A stretch of DNA of 64,000 nt from Gari tellinella (taxonomy: Eukaryota; Mollusca; Bivalvia; Cardiida; Psammobiidae). Both the position numbers and the translations under genes were made by a program. How positions within the stretch are numbered: the first letter of the stretch is position 1; the number at the start of each line of letters is the position of its first letter. A model generated the notes under the pieces. It was not told where the DNA came from, searched no databases, and was given only the letters and a program-made list of their open reading frames with translations. Below, piece by piece: positions 33,960 to 47,335 of the stretch. The stretch covers positions 17,170,291-17,234,290 of the forward strand of contig OV277868.1 of NCBI GenBank assembly GCA_922989275.2, in the 5' to 3' direction.

Positions 33960-36420
33960 CAATCCCTAAAGTTTAAATTTCAGAAAGCAAACAAAATCAA
34001 GTGTTTTAAACAGATACATCTATGTACGTGATTTGGTTTAAGCTTTCTTTTTCAATCCCAAAATTGCGGAAGTCAATTCCTTCAATGTCGTACTCATTTT
34101 TTACTGCGTATGGTATAATGCTGAAGACATGTGAGTCATTTGCAAAACAAACGTAGCATGACACTCTCCGAAGTAATGACATGTACAACTATATTGAATC
34201 ATGCATGTTCAATTTTTGATCGTGATCAAGATTATATCGTATTCTTATTTCGTGTCTTCAACAAATATAGAGTTTATTAAAAATCTTTAAACATTTCAAA
34301 GCGGTCGATATTTAAACACGAGAACAGTAATCGTGCTTAGTGACAGTTAGTTTCATTATTCTGACGGAATATGATAAGATAGTATTTTCGGAACCATATA
34401 AACAATTACAATTTATAGAAACTCCGAAATTGTAGGATGAAAATTCAATTCTCAAAAGAGACATATATTTTTCGTTTTGCTCCTCAATATTTCAAACTTT
34501 GATTTATAATAGAAATGAAATTTAATCATACATTACCTTCAAATGCACATCTATTAAATATGTATATCTACTTTATTATTACATCATTATTTTCAACAAC
34601 TTGTTATACAATCGTTCCACGGTGGTTCAATATTCACGGAATAAAATCGCATAAGAATGCTGTAACTCAGAATAACCGTCATTGCAATAACTTTGCCTCT
34701 ATCCTATATATTACGACAGAGGACATTAAATGTGATATGCAACTGTACTATCTCCGCATTTGTAAAACATGGAACATGAATTATGAGATTTCGGCTAGTA
34801 AAATATCCATGGGAAAAGCGAGTAGGAGTCCCAAAAGCTACCAAATCAATAACTAATCTGCCATATTAACAATGTTCTCTATTCATACAGCACGACGTTT
34901 TGAAAGTTTGATGTAATACTTTGAACTTTTGTTTGATTCATTTAGCTCTCGTACTACAGATTTTGGATTCAAGTGCAAGTGCAAATGGTTTGAGAGTCGC
35001 ATACTCTGACCGAAAAAAAATGTTTAAAAATATTTCTGACACAGTACAAGGATGCATTATCGAGTAATAGTCGAACAATCTGTATTTGAGAAATACGACC
35101 GTTAATTTCGTTATTCCACCGAGGAAATGGATATGTGCCATGAGAAACATTGTTCTATATCTTAGCAGATGGTAGCATTTATGAAGCGGGTTGAAATAAA
35201 GTAAAATGCCCAATAACTCGCAGTTAGTTTTATTTTCAACCTGCTGCTGTAAGTGGTCACATGTTTTCAAAACCGGACACAACTTATGGGAAGGATTTAA
35301 TACAATTATAACGGGGGGCAACATAAAAACTATGATATTATGTAAGTGAATAGCTTAATTACATGTAAAGTGATATCAGACATGGGAGAGTCTCGTATTT
35401 TGAAGTTTCCGACGTTCCATTTCCACTTTCTATCTACACCCCGTCTTGGTCTTTGTATAATCCACCATGTTGAACGATAACTATTTATTGGAGAATGTGA
35501 CTTGCTAGGTATAGACACTACATGTAGCAGATCGCAGGGCAGACACATGCACATAGCTCTTTTTTGAAGTTATTGCTTTTTGGTGTCCTTAATTATGCGG
35601 TAAAGTTTATTAAAGGATTAATGATTAAAGTTCTCTTAAATGACCGTTTAACAGAACGCTTTATTGTGAATAAATGTCTGAACCGGTTTCTAATTAATTC
35701 AATTCAATCAAAAAGTATTTCATAAGAACTTCTCCATTTGGATTTTGTCAGACGTATTTGTTGGAACCTACAATGTTTTTTTTACATCTCTTTTATTTGT
35801 AATGAGTCATAAAAATAATTTTATATTCAGAGATCTTTTCGGCAAAAATATTAAAACATTGACCGGTGTTCCATGCATTCGTAAAGTATATTTGTCGCCC
35901 GTCTCCACACAATTAATTAATCCTTAGCCTGCTGATTTATCTTCTACAATAGATTTCCGCTTTTTTGTAAATTTTGCTCGACCAGACTCCGAAGTATTTT
36001 CAAATGAAAATTTAATCGCCTAACGCGCGATACGGGATGAATATAAATTCGTCGAAATTTGACTCAGCTTCAATGAAGCTTCCATTCCAGACTGAAGGGC
36101 AACATAGCATGTTTAAATGATGTAACTATACACAAATGGTTTACATTGGTAATATGTCCATTGGTCTGGTTTACCTGGGAATTTCTGACACTTGTCTTCA
36201 GAAAACTGTTAAAGGAGGTTCCGTGACATAAATCGATCATATTTGCTCTTAGTGATCGAAGGGAGACACACAAAGCATAACAATATTTACAGTGGTTTAA
36301 TGAAATATATTATACGATTGTATTAAAATGCCTGTATTGTAATCGGTCACATATAAGGAACTGAAACGTATTACTTTGATTAAATGCCTATTTTTTACAA
36401 ATAGTATATTCAATGTCATT
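33960..36420. other. A+T-rich stretch without recognised gene
   Basis: A 113-codon frame at 34515-34856 (plus) has no domain I recognise and may be chance. A family E-type remnant (GGTTGAAATAAAGTAAAATG...) lies near 35185-35250. Nothing else named. Confidence 0.5.
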
Positions 36421-36422
36421 AA

Positions 36423-36790
36423 CAGTGCTTTCTCTCTACAGAAACATCCAATGGGAGACAGGAATTGAATGCGTTGTTCGGATGGAGTTGTTATAGGGAG
36501 GGGAATAAAGATGTGGCTAACATTTGCAAACAGCTCGAATTCAGATCAGACGCCGCATAACGCGGCGTCTGATCTGGACTCAATATATGTGTTACTCGTC
36601 ATTGTATCTAATCTGTCAAAGTGTTCACTAATATGTAACTTTGAGAAAAAGTAGCAGACGACAATTGTAAGCAGACGATATTGCAGCAGATCAAGCGTAA
36701 GACATAATTGTCTTGATTGAGAAATGGCGGCAAGGGTTGGTGTATGGAAGGAGACGTTGTCCGAAGACCATTGCAGTGAGGGAGCACTTC
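36423..36790 (+). mobile_element. family C MITE copy
   Basis: CAGTGCTTTCTCTCTACAG start; GGGAGCACTTC end. Palindrome GAATTCAGATCAGACGCCGC and complement at about 36536-36582, with the family C stem. Confidence 0.78.
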
Positions 36791-37335
36791 ACAATGAACA
36801 AGTATAATTAAAATTGAACAATTAATACAACCGAAGTACAAATAGCAGTAGTATTTAATAATCATATAAAGAGTACTGAAAACTATTCTAATTTACACAT
36901 TATGCAAGTAAATCTCCAGCTTCTTATCCTGTGAGTGTTAAGCACAGGCACGCTAACAAAAACAACAACAATATTCACACATTTATTTAAACCACACGTC
37001 AAAGTTCGAAAGAATAGTATTTTGAGATACTCCTATGAATTAACCATTGAGTCAGAATTTCTCACCTGTGATGGTAGATTGCCGCACCTCTGTCGGCAAA
37101 TGTATAACGTCTATTTAAGAGAACAATCATTGTTGCAACCTGTTTCAGAATCTGAAGATTTTAATCTACACAATGTTAAACTGGGTAGTCAACTACATGT
37201 ATTCGGTTAAATAAGCTGGAACCTGACCAACTGAACAGTTGAACATCACAGTTATCAGCTTAAATTCAGTTCTAGCGAGTATGGGTAGTTAATGTGGTTG
37301 TTTCAAAGCATGTCTTGAACAATCATACGTGCTTA

Positions 37336-37572
37336 CAGTGGAGAATCTGTTATTCTTTCCCGTTTAAACGCAAACGTACGCAAACGCAAAACACTAAAAC
37401 GTAGAAAAGAACAACTTTTGGACAATTCTGATAATTCTTGTTGGCAAACAGTTTGGAGCCTGATCAGACGCCGGGTTACCCGGCGTCTGATCTGGCTTCA
37501 AACTGTTTGCACTGGAAATAATAGTTTTAGCGTAAACGCGTTTATTGGGAAAGAATAACAGATTCTCCACTG
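37336..37572 (-). mobile_element. family A MITE, 237 bp
   Basis: TA flanks, ends CAGTGGAGAATCTGTTATTC. A 9-10 bp deletion before the palindrome (TTCTTG-TTGGCAAAC) accounts for its shorter length versus 246 bp copies. Confidence 0.88.
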
Positions 37573-37851
37573 TAGTTTCAAACAAGATTGGCGCAAATGT
37601 TTCATATTCTTTGCATTCTTAGGACATCACACTAAGAGACTCAATATAAAATTGAATTGCAATAATTCAAATGACATATGACTAGTGCAAGAGCAAGATT
37701 TACTTATACTTCTTTCAGAACTGGTACGTGGTGTTTACACCATTCGCGAGATATGTTTTTAATTTTCCTTTAAGTGGCTCCTACTGCACTCACCACCACT
37801 CAGAAGCCAGTATGGTTTCATTACTTTTGAACACCCACATATAAACCCCTA

Positions 37852-38075
37852 TCAATCCCTTACCCCGAGTATAACAGTTATTTGTTCACAATTTTCAAAA
37901 AAAATCTTGATCTGACGCCTCATAACGCAGATGCTGATCAGGATCCAAACTGTTTGAGACACGTTTCAATATTTCTTAAGTCACAATAGCTAAAATTGAA
38001 GTATAGGAAATAAAAGCGATCGGCTTTCGTTTAAAATTGATGATGTCAAGACAATGAAGGGGTAAATACGGTTGG
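37852..38075 (-). mobile_element. family D MITE copy, diverged
   Basis: Starts near CCCTTACCCCGAG; GATGCTGATCAGGATCCAAAC is the half core; ends AATGAAGGGGTAAA. Confidence 0.55.
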
Positions 38076-38884
38076 GCTTAACACTTAGTATGCTAAAATT
38101 CTTTTATTAGCTATTCCGCTATTGAATAATGACCAGTATAATTATGTTAAATATTAGGTGGCTTTTTAAATCATACATCAGAAACATAAGCATAAAAGGA
38201 ACGTTTACTATCTGCATCAATCTTGGTCTTCACATTTTTCAAAATATACAAATTTCCTTAATTAAATGGTGCAGATAACATATTTCCCAAGCACTCAAGG
38301 GATTTTCCATTTCATTTAAATTAAGTCAATGCATCACGAAAAAGGTCAGGGAATGAGACGCACGGGAATCTTAATAAAACCTCTAATACTGGCTTGAAAT
38401 TAAACAGTGGCCAGGCAATCGTAGAGAAAATCGGTAACAATTCATGGTCAGAGCTGCGTGGGTTTCTGAAAAAATTGCTCTAAACATTACGTACTTATAT
38501 GAACCATATTTCTACATTGGTAACCTTTACAATGCTTTTCATATTTTTGTGTACTGTCTTCAACTATTCTTAATATTCTTTTGAGTCATTCAATCCTAGC
38601 GACGAGCATACTCGTCTTTAACAACAGTGTAATGAGTACACTTTTCCTTGTGGACCTACAAGAGCCCTCTGATTTCGGTCTGCACTATTTCTTATATTGC
38701 AATATATTCTAAAATAAATCCGCAAAAGTCACAATTGAACTTGACTTAATAAGAATGTGTCGGTTTAAGTTTCTGAGATGAATTTGTTAATATTGATTTC
38801 TCTAAGGATTATATTTCGAATGTGGAACAATGTTTGATGCAGATGAGCTGCCGATTTACTCACAAATAAGTGACAGCTTGCTGA

Positions 38885-39104
38885 ACCTATTTGTGCCCAC
38901 GATCCCATATATGAGACATATGCAAACTGTGTCGACTCTGATCAGACGCCGCATTATGCGGCGTCTGATTAGAGTCGACACTGTTTGCTGATAGGAATTT
39001 CATTATAAAACAAAACGAAAATAAAAAAATTGACCAGGCATCCCTTAGATAAAAATGGATTTATCTGATATAAAACATAAAAGAATCCACTGGGTATAAA
39101 TGGG
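38885..39104 (-). mobile_element. family B MITE copy
   Basis: Ends CCTATTTGTGCCCACG and AAATGGG then TTAA. Palindrome GTCGACTCTGATCAGACGCC and complement at about 38928-38990: the GACGCC core in a family-specific stem. Confidence 0.8.
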
Positions 39105-39592
39105 TTAAAGTAAATTTGTGATTCTGTAGTTTTGTACATCATCGCATCAGTGGTTAAACAATATATACTTCAAGGATTTGCACGTTTAATGTGATCGAAA
39201 ATGTTTGTTCTGTTTCAAGTTATAAAAAAAGTTTAATACTTAACCCTTATGTATTCATCTTAGCACTTGATACGAAAAATACATGTTTGCTTGTAGTGAT
39301 ACGTTAAAACATTAGATCTTTCACTAACAACGCCTGTTAAAGTATTATAGGACAATTCCAATTCAACCTTGGTTACTGTTGTTTATGACAACCTGTTACA
39401 TTTGACATCCAGACTGTCAATATCCTGTTGTAAGTAGTGTGTCATTATGCATTCAAAAAGTCTGGAAATAGTCATGCACGCAGCTTAACCATATTCCGAT
39501 AGCCCTTTACTTTAAGATAGTAGACAGATATCATCTTAATGAATGTGACTTGTTCAGACACTCTTAGCGTTTAGTTTTTCTGTTTTCGTTAA

Positions 39593-39840
39593 CCCTTTAC
39601 CCGAAGGTCTATTTCAAGTACATGTATTGCAAATAGGTGATCACTTAAAGCAGGTTAAAAGTTAAGCAGAATGAGCCTTAAGGCACATTCTTCTTTACAT
39701 ACAACCTGCATTAAGCTATTTTATACTAAGTTGTTGAAAATATTATTATGGTACATGTTTATAACTGTATCAATTGGAACTACTGTTTCAGTGGATGGTT
39801 TAATTAAATTTGCTAAAAGGAGCTTCTATTTGTTAAAGGG
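39593..39840 (+). mobile_element. family E MITE copy
   Basis: TTAA (39589-39592) then CCCTTTACCCGAAGG; ends TGTTAAAGGG. Central palindrome GAATGAGCCTTAAGGCACATTC. Confidence 0.72.
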
Positions 39841-39849
39841 CTCATGGTA

Positions 39850-42780
39850 AATCATGTGATAATCAATCAGTTCAATCAAAATGTTCCGCCGACCTACTTG
39901 GCGTCCCATCAAGGATACCCGTCCAATGAATTGATGATATCATCATTCCGCTGACAATATGCCGAGAGCTCTTCCGTAGTTGTTAAGGTCATCACATATA
40001 TAATTGTACTGTCTGAAAGCTTGTCAGAATTTAGATTGCTATATCCGCATGCGTATGTGAGCTATCCTGTTTGGTGTGTCATTAAAATGGTTTATTGGTC
40101 CTGGGTTAATGAGAGGTTGTTCTTACGAACATGTTGCAGCTAATCGTTAAGATGTAGACACATGTCTATACAGCTGAATGTTGCATAACCAATTTTATGA
40201 GAAAAGGGTAAATCATATTTGCTAGATAATGTTGCTCGTTTACCGTGCTTCGTTGGTATTCAAACACACTGATTCGCGTCCGATCAGAGTGTCGCTGTAC
40301 AACAACTTTGTTTAACTAACAAACACACATATCTCTGAGATATATGCATTAGATAATCAAGTATGGATGTGTTTTCGATGTAATAATATATGTATCCTTA
40401 GATATTGGCGCTGAGTATCTTTTGGCATTTTTCAATACATATATTCTACTAAAACAGTACGTGGTGTTTTGTTTCCTGAGTATGTTAATTGCAAACATGC
40501 ATATTGACTGTATTTCTATATTGTACAGTTAACCCATTTGTGCCAATCGTCCTATAAAAAGGAAATTAGCTAACTTTATAGAGTTTAATCGAGTGCCAAA
40601 TTATGCGGCGTCTGAAAAAAGTCTATATTGTTTGCAGAAAAAACTTTCCATATTAAACAAACCGAAAATGAAACTTTACTCCAGGCCCAGTCTTTATTTC
40701 ACTGTACTACAGTTGCAACGTGTCAATCACGTATCGCGTTAAAATCGTATGCACTAGATAATTGTATTGAACTTTTTAATTAATAAAGCTTTTCATGAAA
40801 GTGTAAGGAAGTTTTGGTACCTGATACGCTTCTGGAGCTACGTGATTTGCAAATCCAAAGGTTGAACAAAACAATTCAGAGCGTTCTTGATTCAGTTTTT
40901 GCATTCATTATAACCATCAATAATATAATTATATAGTTATTTGTGAAATACTAGGATGACAATTTCTTTGAATTACAAGTATGTTATTTCAGCAGACCGA
41001 GAAGATTATTCCTCTAAGGAAATGAAATATGACAATTTTCTCAGCTGCAATCAGGTTGTTCCAAATGTGATATGTGCAGCTCCGTTTTGCAATGACTTTC
41101 CTCTGTACTTTTCATCCTAATTGACAATTTCAGTATGTCAATATTGTTCCAATGCGAGCATAATCATGTTAACTCAAACAGGATCAAACTCACTTGGTTT
41201 CCATTTTGAGGCACATGGGTTCTTCGTATGAAATTTAGGCAACTTAAACAAATAATTTGTTCGGAGGTGTTACATTCCATTGTTGCCATCAAGAGGAAGT
41301 GTAGTCTGTGTAATGAAAATAACAGATATTACATTTCACCATACTCAGTCTGGTTATTCGACCAGTACCATATATTTTGAAAAGCATTGACTTGGGTTTC
41401 TTCTGGTTTTTATTAAGTCAATTTCTAAAGCACAAGGTCGATGAACAAGACGCACTTGAATTTCAATAATGCCTCTACATATTGACTTTTCTTAAATGTA
41501 AGCAAGTTGTGGGAGACAGTATGACGTATTTTGCAGAAAGCGAAGAAGACAATATTATTTCCCAAGAAACTTGTTCACGCTAAATATAAATGCACCTAGA
41601 AAATAAACTGGACCTGGAATAGGCGTCCAACTACCCAGAGTCTGATATGGATGGCCGTTTAATATATTTGCCATTCAGATTAATGCAATGCGCTAATATC
41701 TTAACCATTTATCAAATAGTCTGTTTCAAATGTTTTTTGTTACACAATAACTACTTAAAGCAGTGATTTCGTATTCTGCGTTACTTTCTGCAAACTTTAA
41801 GGTTATCATCTGTTAGAGTGAAAAATATAGTATAATACATATTCACGACATTATAAATTGAAACTGTTTTCTTTGGTAGAGAGATTCATTGTAAACGCTA
41901 AAAAGCGCTTCTACATAGGAAATGGTTAAACAAGCTCTATTTTTTTTCTCATTTAATTGCATTATTTTTGCATCGTTTCATTCATAAAATGATAAAGAAT
42001 ATAGGTATTTTGCACGATTCTGTGTAAATTGATATCTACATAATCCCGACCACTGCATGTGTAGTCCAAGCCTGAGGACTCAAATATAGTTAGTTCACGA
42101 ACAAAAGTGTAATGACGCTATATAGCTGCATCTAATGAATTCGTCTTTCTTTGGATTACACCGTACTTTTTTGTAGGAAGAGAGGCACTTTCTTTTTTTA
42201 ATGTTAATTTCAAGAAAGAATTGCTAAATTATTACAGTACTAAGTCATAAGATTGTTTTCCTGTTAAAAAAACATTTATGAGCAAACAATGTCTCCTTTC
42301 AGCAAAGAATTGGGTAATCTCACTTGATCAAATTTGTTCAATATTGCGTTAATGTTTCTTTTAAATCAAGTGACAGCTACGCAAACCCAAGAGGCTTTTT
42401 TGCTGTCAACGTTGACCTAAGAGAACACTGCCTATCTTAGAAACCATTTGAGAAATATTTGAGAAATAGACAAACATATCATCACATGGGAATGACTTTG
42501 TTAGAACAACAAATACTGTTTTCAAATGATCATTACCTTGTTATTGTAGAATATTATGTGAAATTTCATGAAATTCCGGTCGGAAGTTGCTGAGACAACG
42601 GGATCCAATATAGCAATTAGAGCAAGACCAAAGATTCAAACATAGGGGAATAACTCTGTAAGAATAATAACTAACTGAATCACTTTATCAGGCACGTAGC
42701 TTGTCTTGTTAACTCACTAAACCCTAGTGAAGCATATATACGACCTTTACCGAAAGTATATGTATTAAGAGTACACTCGT
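39850..42780. other. A+T-rich stretch with few recognised elements
   Basis: No coding domain. A family B fragment lies near 40528-40690 (TTAACCCATTTGTGCC, TGCGGCGTCTGA). A degenerate family A remnant lies near 41520-41660. No open frame longer than 60 codons is evident between about 37.6 and 43.4 kb. Confidence 0.5.
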
Positions 42781-42784
42781 CTAA

Positions 42785-42855
42785 TGCAAACAGTGACGTT
42801 CCTGATTAGAGGGCTCCTACAGGAGCCCTTTAATCTGGAACTTCGCTGTTTGTCA
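42785..42855. repeat. palindrome with a non-GACGCC core
   Basis: GCAAACAGTGACGTTCCTGA, then GGGCTCCTACAGGAGCCC, then AATCTGGAACTTCGCTGTTT: an approximately 70-bp hairpin with the same GCAAACAGT outer border as the GACGCC modules but another core. Confidence 0.75.
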
Positions 42856-43564
42856 TTTTGCACTATATTATAAAAGAAACTTAAATAGTCATAATGGACC
42901 AGCCTTAATTGTATTTCTGTCACAAACAATCTAACTCCAATACACCATTAACTTTGTTGAGAAATAGTAAGTCTTTTGAGGATTTTCCTCTGCTCATGCC
43001 AGGGCAAGCTCTGTTGCATTATTTTGAAATAGATATAACAGGATAGCCAGACAACAAATTACCAATTTTGGACATCATGACATGTGAATAGCAGAACAAA
43101 TTGTCATTAATGATAGTGTATGAAAATCGTCAGGATATCGCATGTCAGCAAATATTTACTTACGCTATTTTACTATTCTTTGACAACACCATTTCAACAT
43201 CTGATCAGTTTAATGAGAAATACAGGCGACAAACTTAAAAGCTATGCATAATGTAACGAGAATCAAATGTTTTGATTTGATAACGTTGTTTTTGGAAACA
43301 TGATCGTTAAACTTGAGGCGTCTAAATTAATAGGCGTACACATCAGCTTAGGATGCCGAAAAGCGTTTGAGCACACATTGGGATGATGTAGTGTCGCATA
43401 CTGAATTCATGCAACCGTACCCTTGACTTAAACTTTGATTGCAATTATAACAAACATTTGCCTGGAACATAAATATTATAAACAATTCCAAACCAACAAG
43501 AATATCAATGTTTGTGTATGGGTACATGTTTGGATGGTTGACTGTCGTGTTCCATTTTCATGTA

Positions 43565-43907
43565 CAGTGATCCCTCTCTACAACGACACCCAAAGGGAGA
43601 CAACGATTATGTGTGATGTGTGGAGGGAGTCGTTATAGAGAGGGAAAGAAGCTTACATTTTCAAACAGCTTGAATTCAGATCAGACGCCGCGTAACGCGG
43701 CGTCTGATCTAGATTCAAGCTGTTTGTTACTCGTCATAATGATTTTTCTGTCAAGATGTCAATTATGTTAGAAAAACAGCTGACAACAATTTTATGCAGA
43801 CGATATTGCAGCAGTAAAATCGTTAGTCATAATAATCGAAACAGTGAATAGCTTCGTTGTAAGGAGGGAGTCGTTGTTCGGAGGGCCGTTGTAAGGAGGG
43901 AGCATTG
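43565..43907 (+). mobile_element. family C MITE, full-length copy
   Basis: TA at 43563-43564 and 43908-43909. Ends CAGTGATCCCTCTCTACAAC and GGAGGGAGCATTG. Perfect palindrome TGAATTCAGATCAGACGCCG and complement at about 43668-43728. Confidence 0.85.
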
Positions 43908-44613
43908 TAGCTTTTACCTTGATATAAGCCCTTGACTTCAACTATAGAACAAGCAAGAAGGGAACATTCCTAACTAAATCAGTTATACAAGTAGGTACTA
44001 ACTTTTGTTTGTAAAGACACCATTGCTTTGTAAAGTGTCGCATATACATGTACTTGTCATGGCATTGTGCCCTTAACCTTGCCCTTTGATTGTAATTTAA
44101 ACAAATAATTGGCAAGAGAATATTTCCCATAAAATCAGCTGGTTCGACAGTACATCAAAGGATATCATTTACCATTTTCGACGCCATATGACAAGTTCAC
44201 GTGTCGCGGTGCCGTAAAACCCAACTCAATCAATCAATCAAAATCATTTTAAGGTGCTCTGTGAATTACACGTGACCTTTGATGTTTGGCGTCCATTAAA
44301 GACAAAACTTGTCTTGAACCTATTTGCTATACCGCATAATCTAGGAAATACGTATTTGATTGAATACATCTTAGAATGTCGGACCTTGACCCCCAACTTT
44401 TAAGTGCAATTATAGGAAACCTTGTCCGGTTTATGTGCTATAAAACATCAGCAAGGTATACCAAACTCTAGTAGGTGACTGCACCATAAGCTAGCGGTGT
44501 AGTGCGTATAGTTTTATGTCAAGATGACATTTGGTCTTGTCACGTGACCTCAACAAAAGAAGATATTTGTCCCCATCAATTGTCCTACATTACGTCAGAG
44601 GTATAAAACTTAA

Positions 44614-46106
44614 CCCATTTACGTCAAGTGGATTCTTCCATGTTTTAAACATGTATTTGTTTAGTCCATTTTTAGCTCACCTGAGCCAAAGGCTCAAGGT
44701 GAGCTATTGGGGTGGCCCTGTGTCCGGCGTCCGTCTTCGTCTGTCGTGCGTCGTGCGTCGTCCGTCGTCGTTAACAATTGCTTCAAATGACATCTCTTCC
44801 TATACGGCTTGACAGAATTCAACCAAACTTTACAAAAATGTTCCTTGGGTCAAGCTCTTTCAAATTTGTTCAAAGAATTGAAAACAATGCAGAACTCTGG
44901 TTGCCATGGCAACCAAAGTGAAAAAATAAGGAAATCTTAAAAAATCTTCTTGTCAAAATATGAAAGGGCCAGAGCTTACATATTTGGCACATAGCAGTAT
45001 CTACTGGTCCTCTATCAAGTTTGTTCAAATTATGCCCCTGGGGTCAAAATTGGCCCCGCCCCGGGGGTCACAGATTTACATAGAGTTATATAGTGCAATT
45101 TTCAAATGTCTTCTTCTCGGAAACTGATGTTGCCAGAGCATTGATATTTGGCATAGTGACACTTCTAGATGTCCTATACGAAAATTGTTCAAATGGTTCT
45201 TGTCAGTTGCATAACTAGGTCACAGGAGCTAAAAATAGATTTTTTTTCATTGAAAACTTAAAAAATCTTCTTGTCTGAAACTACAAGGGCCTGAGCTTAG
45301 ATATTTGGCACATAGCATCGCCTACAGGTCCTCTATTTAGTTTGTTCAAATTATGCCCCTGGAGTCGAAATTGGCCCCGTCCCGGGGGTCACAGTTTTAC
45401 ATAGAGTTATATAGTGAAATTTTCAAACGTCTTCTTCAGTGAAACTAATATAGCCAGAGCTTTGATATTTAGTATGGTGACACTTCTAGATGTCCTAAAC
45501 CAAAATTGTTCAAATGGTTCTGGTCGGTTGCATAACTAGGTCACAGGAGCTAAAAATAGATTTTTTTCAATGAAAACTTAAAAAATCTTCTTTTCTGAAA
45601 CTACAAGGGCCAGAGCTTAGATATGTGGCACATACCATCGCCTACAGGTCCTCTATCAAGTTGGTTCAAATTATGCACCTGGGGTCAAAATTGGCCCCAC
45701 CCCTGGGGTCACAGTTTTACATAGAGTTATAGAGAAAATTTGAAACGTCTTCTTCTCTGACACTAATATGGCCAGAGCTTTTATATTCGGTATGGTGACA
45801 CTTTTAAATATACTTTACATAATTTGTTCAAATTGTTCGGGTCTGTTGCATATCTAGGTCAGTCCTGGACCTAAATTATTATCGCCATTTTTTCAGCTAT
45901 TTTCGCAGGTGAGCGAAATATGCCCCATGGGGCTCTTGTTTATCAAAGGGGTGCCTGGTCAAAATTCTCATTTTCATTTTGTTTTATATTGAAATTCCTA
46001 TCAGCAAACAGTGTAAACACTGATCAAAAGCCGCAGCATGCGGCGTCTGATCAGAGTCTACACTGTCTGCCTATGTCCCACACATTTGATCGTTGGTACA
46101 AATGGT
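44614..46106 (-). mobile_element. family B MITE split by a 1.27-kb repeat
   Basis: TTAA at 44610-44613 and 46107-46110. Family B sequence runs to about 44671 and resumes at about 45941 (ATCAAAGGGGTGCCTGG), followed by the palindrome (about 46015-46065). The intact copy at 62533 shows the uninterrupted order. Confidence 0.8.
44672..45941. mobile_element. bivalve-type AGCTCACCTGAG repeat with internal tandem units
   Basis: Left end AGCTCACCTGAGCCAAAGG with an immediate hairpin (CTCACCTGAGCC / GGCTCAAGGTGAG); right end CAGGTGAGCG followed by GCCCCATGGGGCTCTTG. The interior has three diverged tandem units of about 325 bp, each with TACATAGAGTTATATAGTG. I recognise this repeat type from bivalve genomes. 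A 3' hairpin near the end is Helitron-like but the CTRR terminus is not clear. Confidence 0.75.
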
Positions 46107-46378
46107 TTAATGTGTGTGACATCATAGGGTGGCGTATTGTCAAGAACGATGTTCTGACTACTTGACTTTGCACACTGACCTGAAGTATATAAGCAGTTTT
46201 TACCGAACGTATATCTTAGGCTACAGGTAAGTGTATTAGTAGGGGATATCAAACTGGGTGAGTGTACATAAATATTTTAAGGTAATGACGGGCTGATACT
46301 AGATGTCTAGCGTCTATTAATAACAGAGCTTGTCCCGACAATATTCCCTATGCCAAATCAAAATATGACATGCGAGTA

Positions 46379-46639
46379 CATTGAAACCCCTCTTAACCGG
46401 ACATGTGTGGGGACAATATCAAGTTCCGATTGAGAGGTTGTTCCAGTTAAAAGAGGTTTTAACCCATTAGCCTATAGAAAAATTCTAGGATGTAAGGTAA
46501 CTGACCAGTTAAAGTGAAGTAATACAGCAAAGACGTACAAATGCGAATTTATGGTGTAATGGGCTAACGGGACCAAAGTTTTGTCCGGTTTAGAGAGGAT
46601 TCAGGTTTTTTTAGGAACCGGTTTCGAGGGGTTCCATTG
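46379..46639. mobile_element. TA-type MITE with CATTGAAACCCCTC ends
   Basis: TA-flanked inverted ends (CATTGAAACCCCTCTTAACC and complement of GGTTTCGAGGGGTTCCATTG). Inside lies a shrunken family E-like insert (TTAACCCATTAG...GGGCTAAC, about 46459-46567). A relative is at 53780-54172. Confidence 0.68.
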
Positions 46640-47153
46640 TACATCTAGAATTGTCAATATCAACTTTAGGTTTCCGTGACCTTGACCATTGATTTTTATG
46701 TCGTAGTATGTCACTTTTCTTCTGAAGCATTGTGATGCTGGCTGTCGGTCAAACGCAAATATGGAAAACGTTACAGATGTCACTGAAAGAGGAACACAAA
46801 GGGTAACTGTTGTTCAAACAGTAACTGGTTGTCTCTTTCTATTTTATACCTGGGAATTACTTTTTCTATCTTATCCATGGACACAAATAGTTGTTCCAAC
46901 TAAGCAAACCACATAATGTTGGTCTGCTGGTAAAAATTGCCAATTTCTGGAGGTCTAAACAGAAGATCAAGCCTGTTTCTAAAATGAAGGAACAATTCTA
47001 AAGAAGAGTTGGTCCAGAAATCTACTTATAAATATACAGAGAAACAAGAAGATTTGAGAAGCAACTCCAGTCAAGGTCAATTGCTAAGTATGGATAAGAT
47101 AGGACATGCTTAGGACTGCAAAACAGCAGCCATAGCAACAGATGACATCATGA

Positions 47154-47317
47154 TGACGTCATGACATCAACTCGACGTTGTGACGTCATTATGTTGAAAC
47201 CACATCAACTGATGACATCATAATGACTGTCATCATCAAAAGCTGTGTAAATAACACATGCTTAGAAACCATGATGCCAAACAAAGGTCACATGGTAGCA
47301 ACCGTCAGGTATAAAAG
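47154..47317 (+). promoter_or_regulatory. CRE pair and TATA box, repeat 1
   Basis: Perfect TGACGTCA at 47154-47161 and 47181-47188 among several TGACATCA variants, and TATAAAAG at 47310-47317. A start about 25-30 bases past TATA would fall at about 47340, at the 5' edge of the hammerhead. Suggests Pol II transcription, possibly CREB/ATF responsive (inference). Confidence 0.6.
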
Positions 47318-47335
47318 TGAGATGCCACAATGGTA

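Noticed and set aside
34515..34856. 113-codon frame as a host gene
   Set aside because: No recognisable domain, A+T-driven codon content, no splice or promoter support seen.
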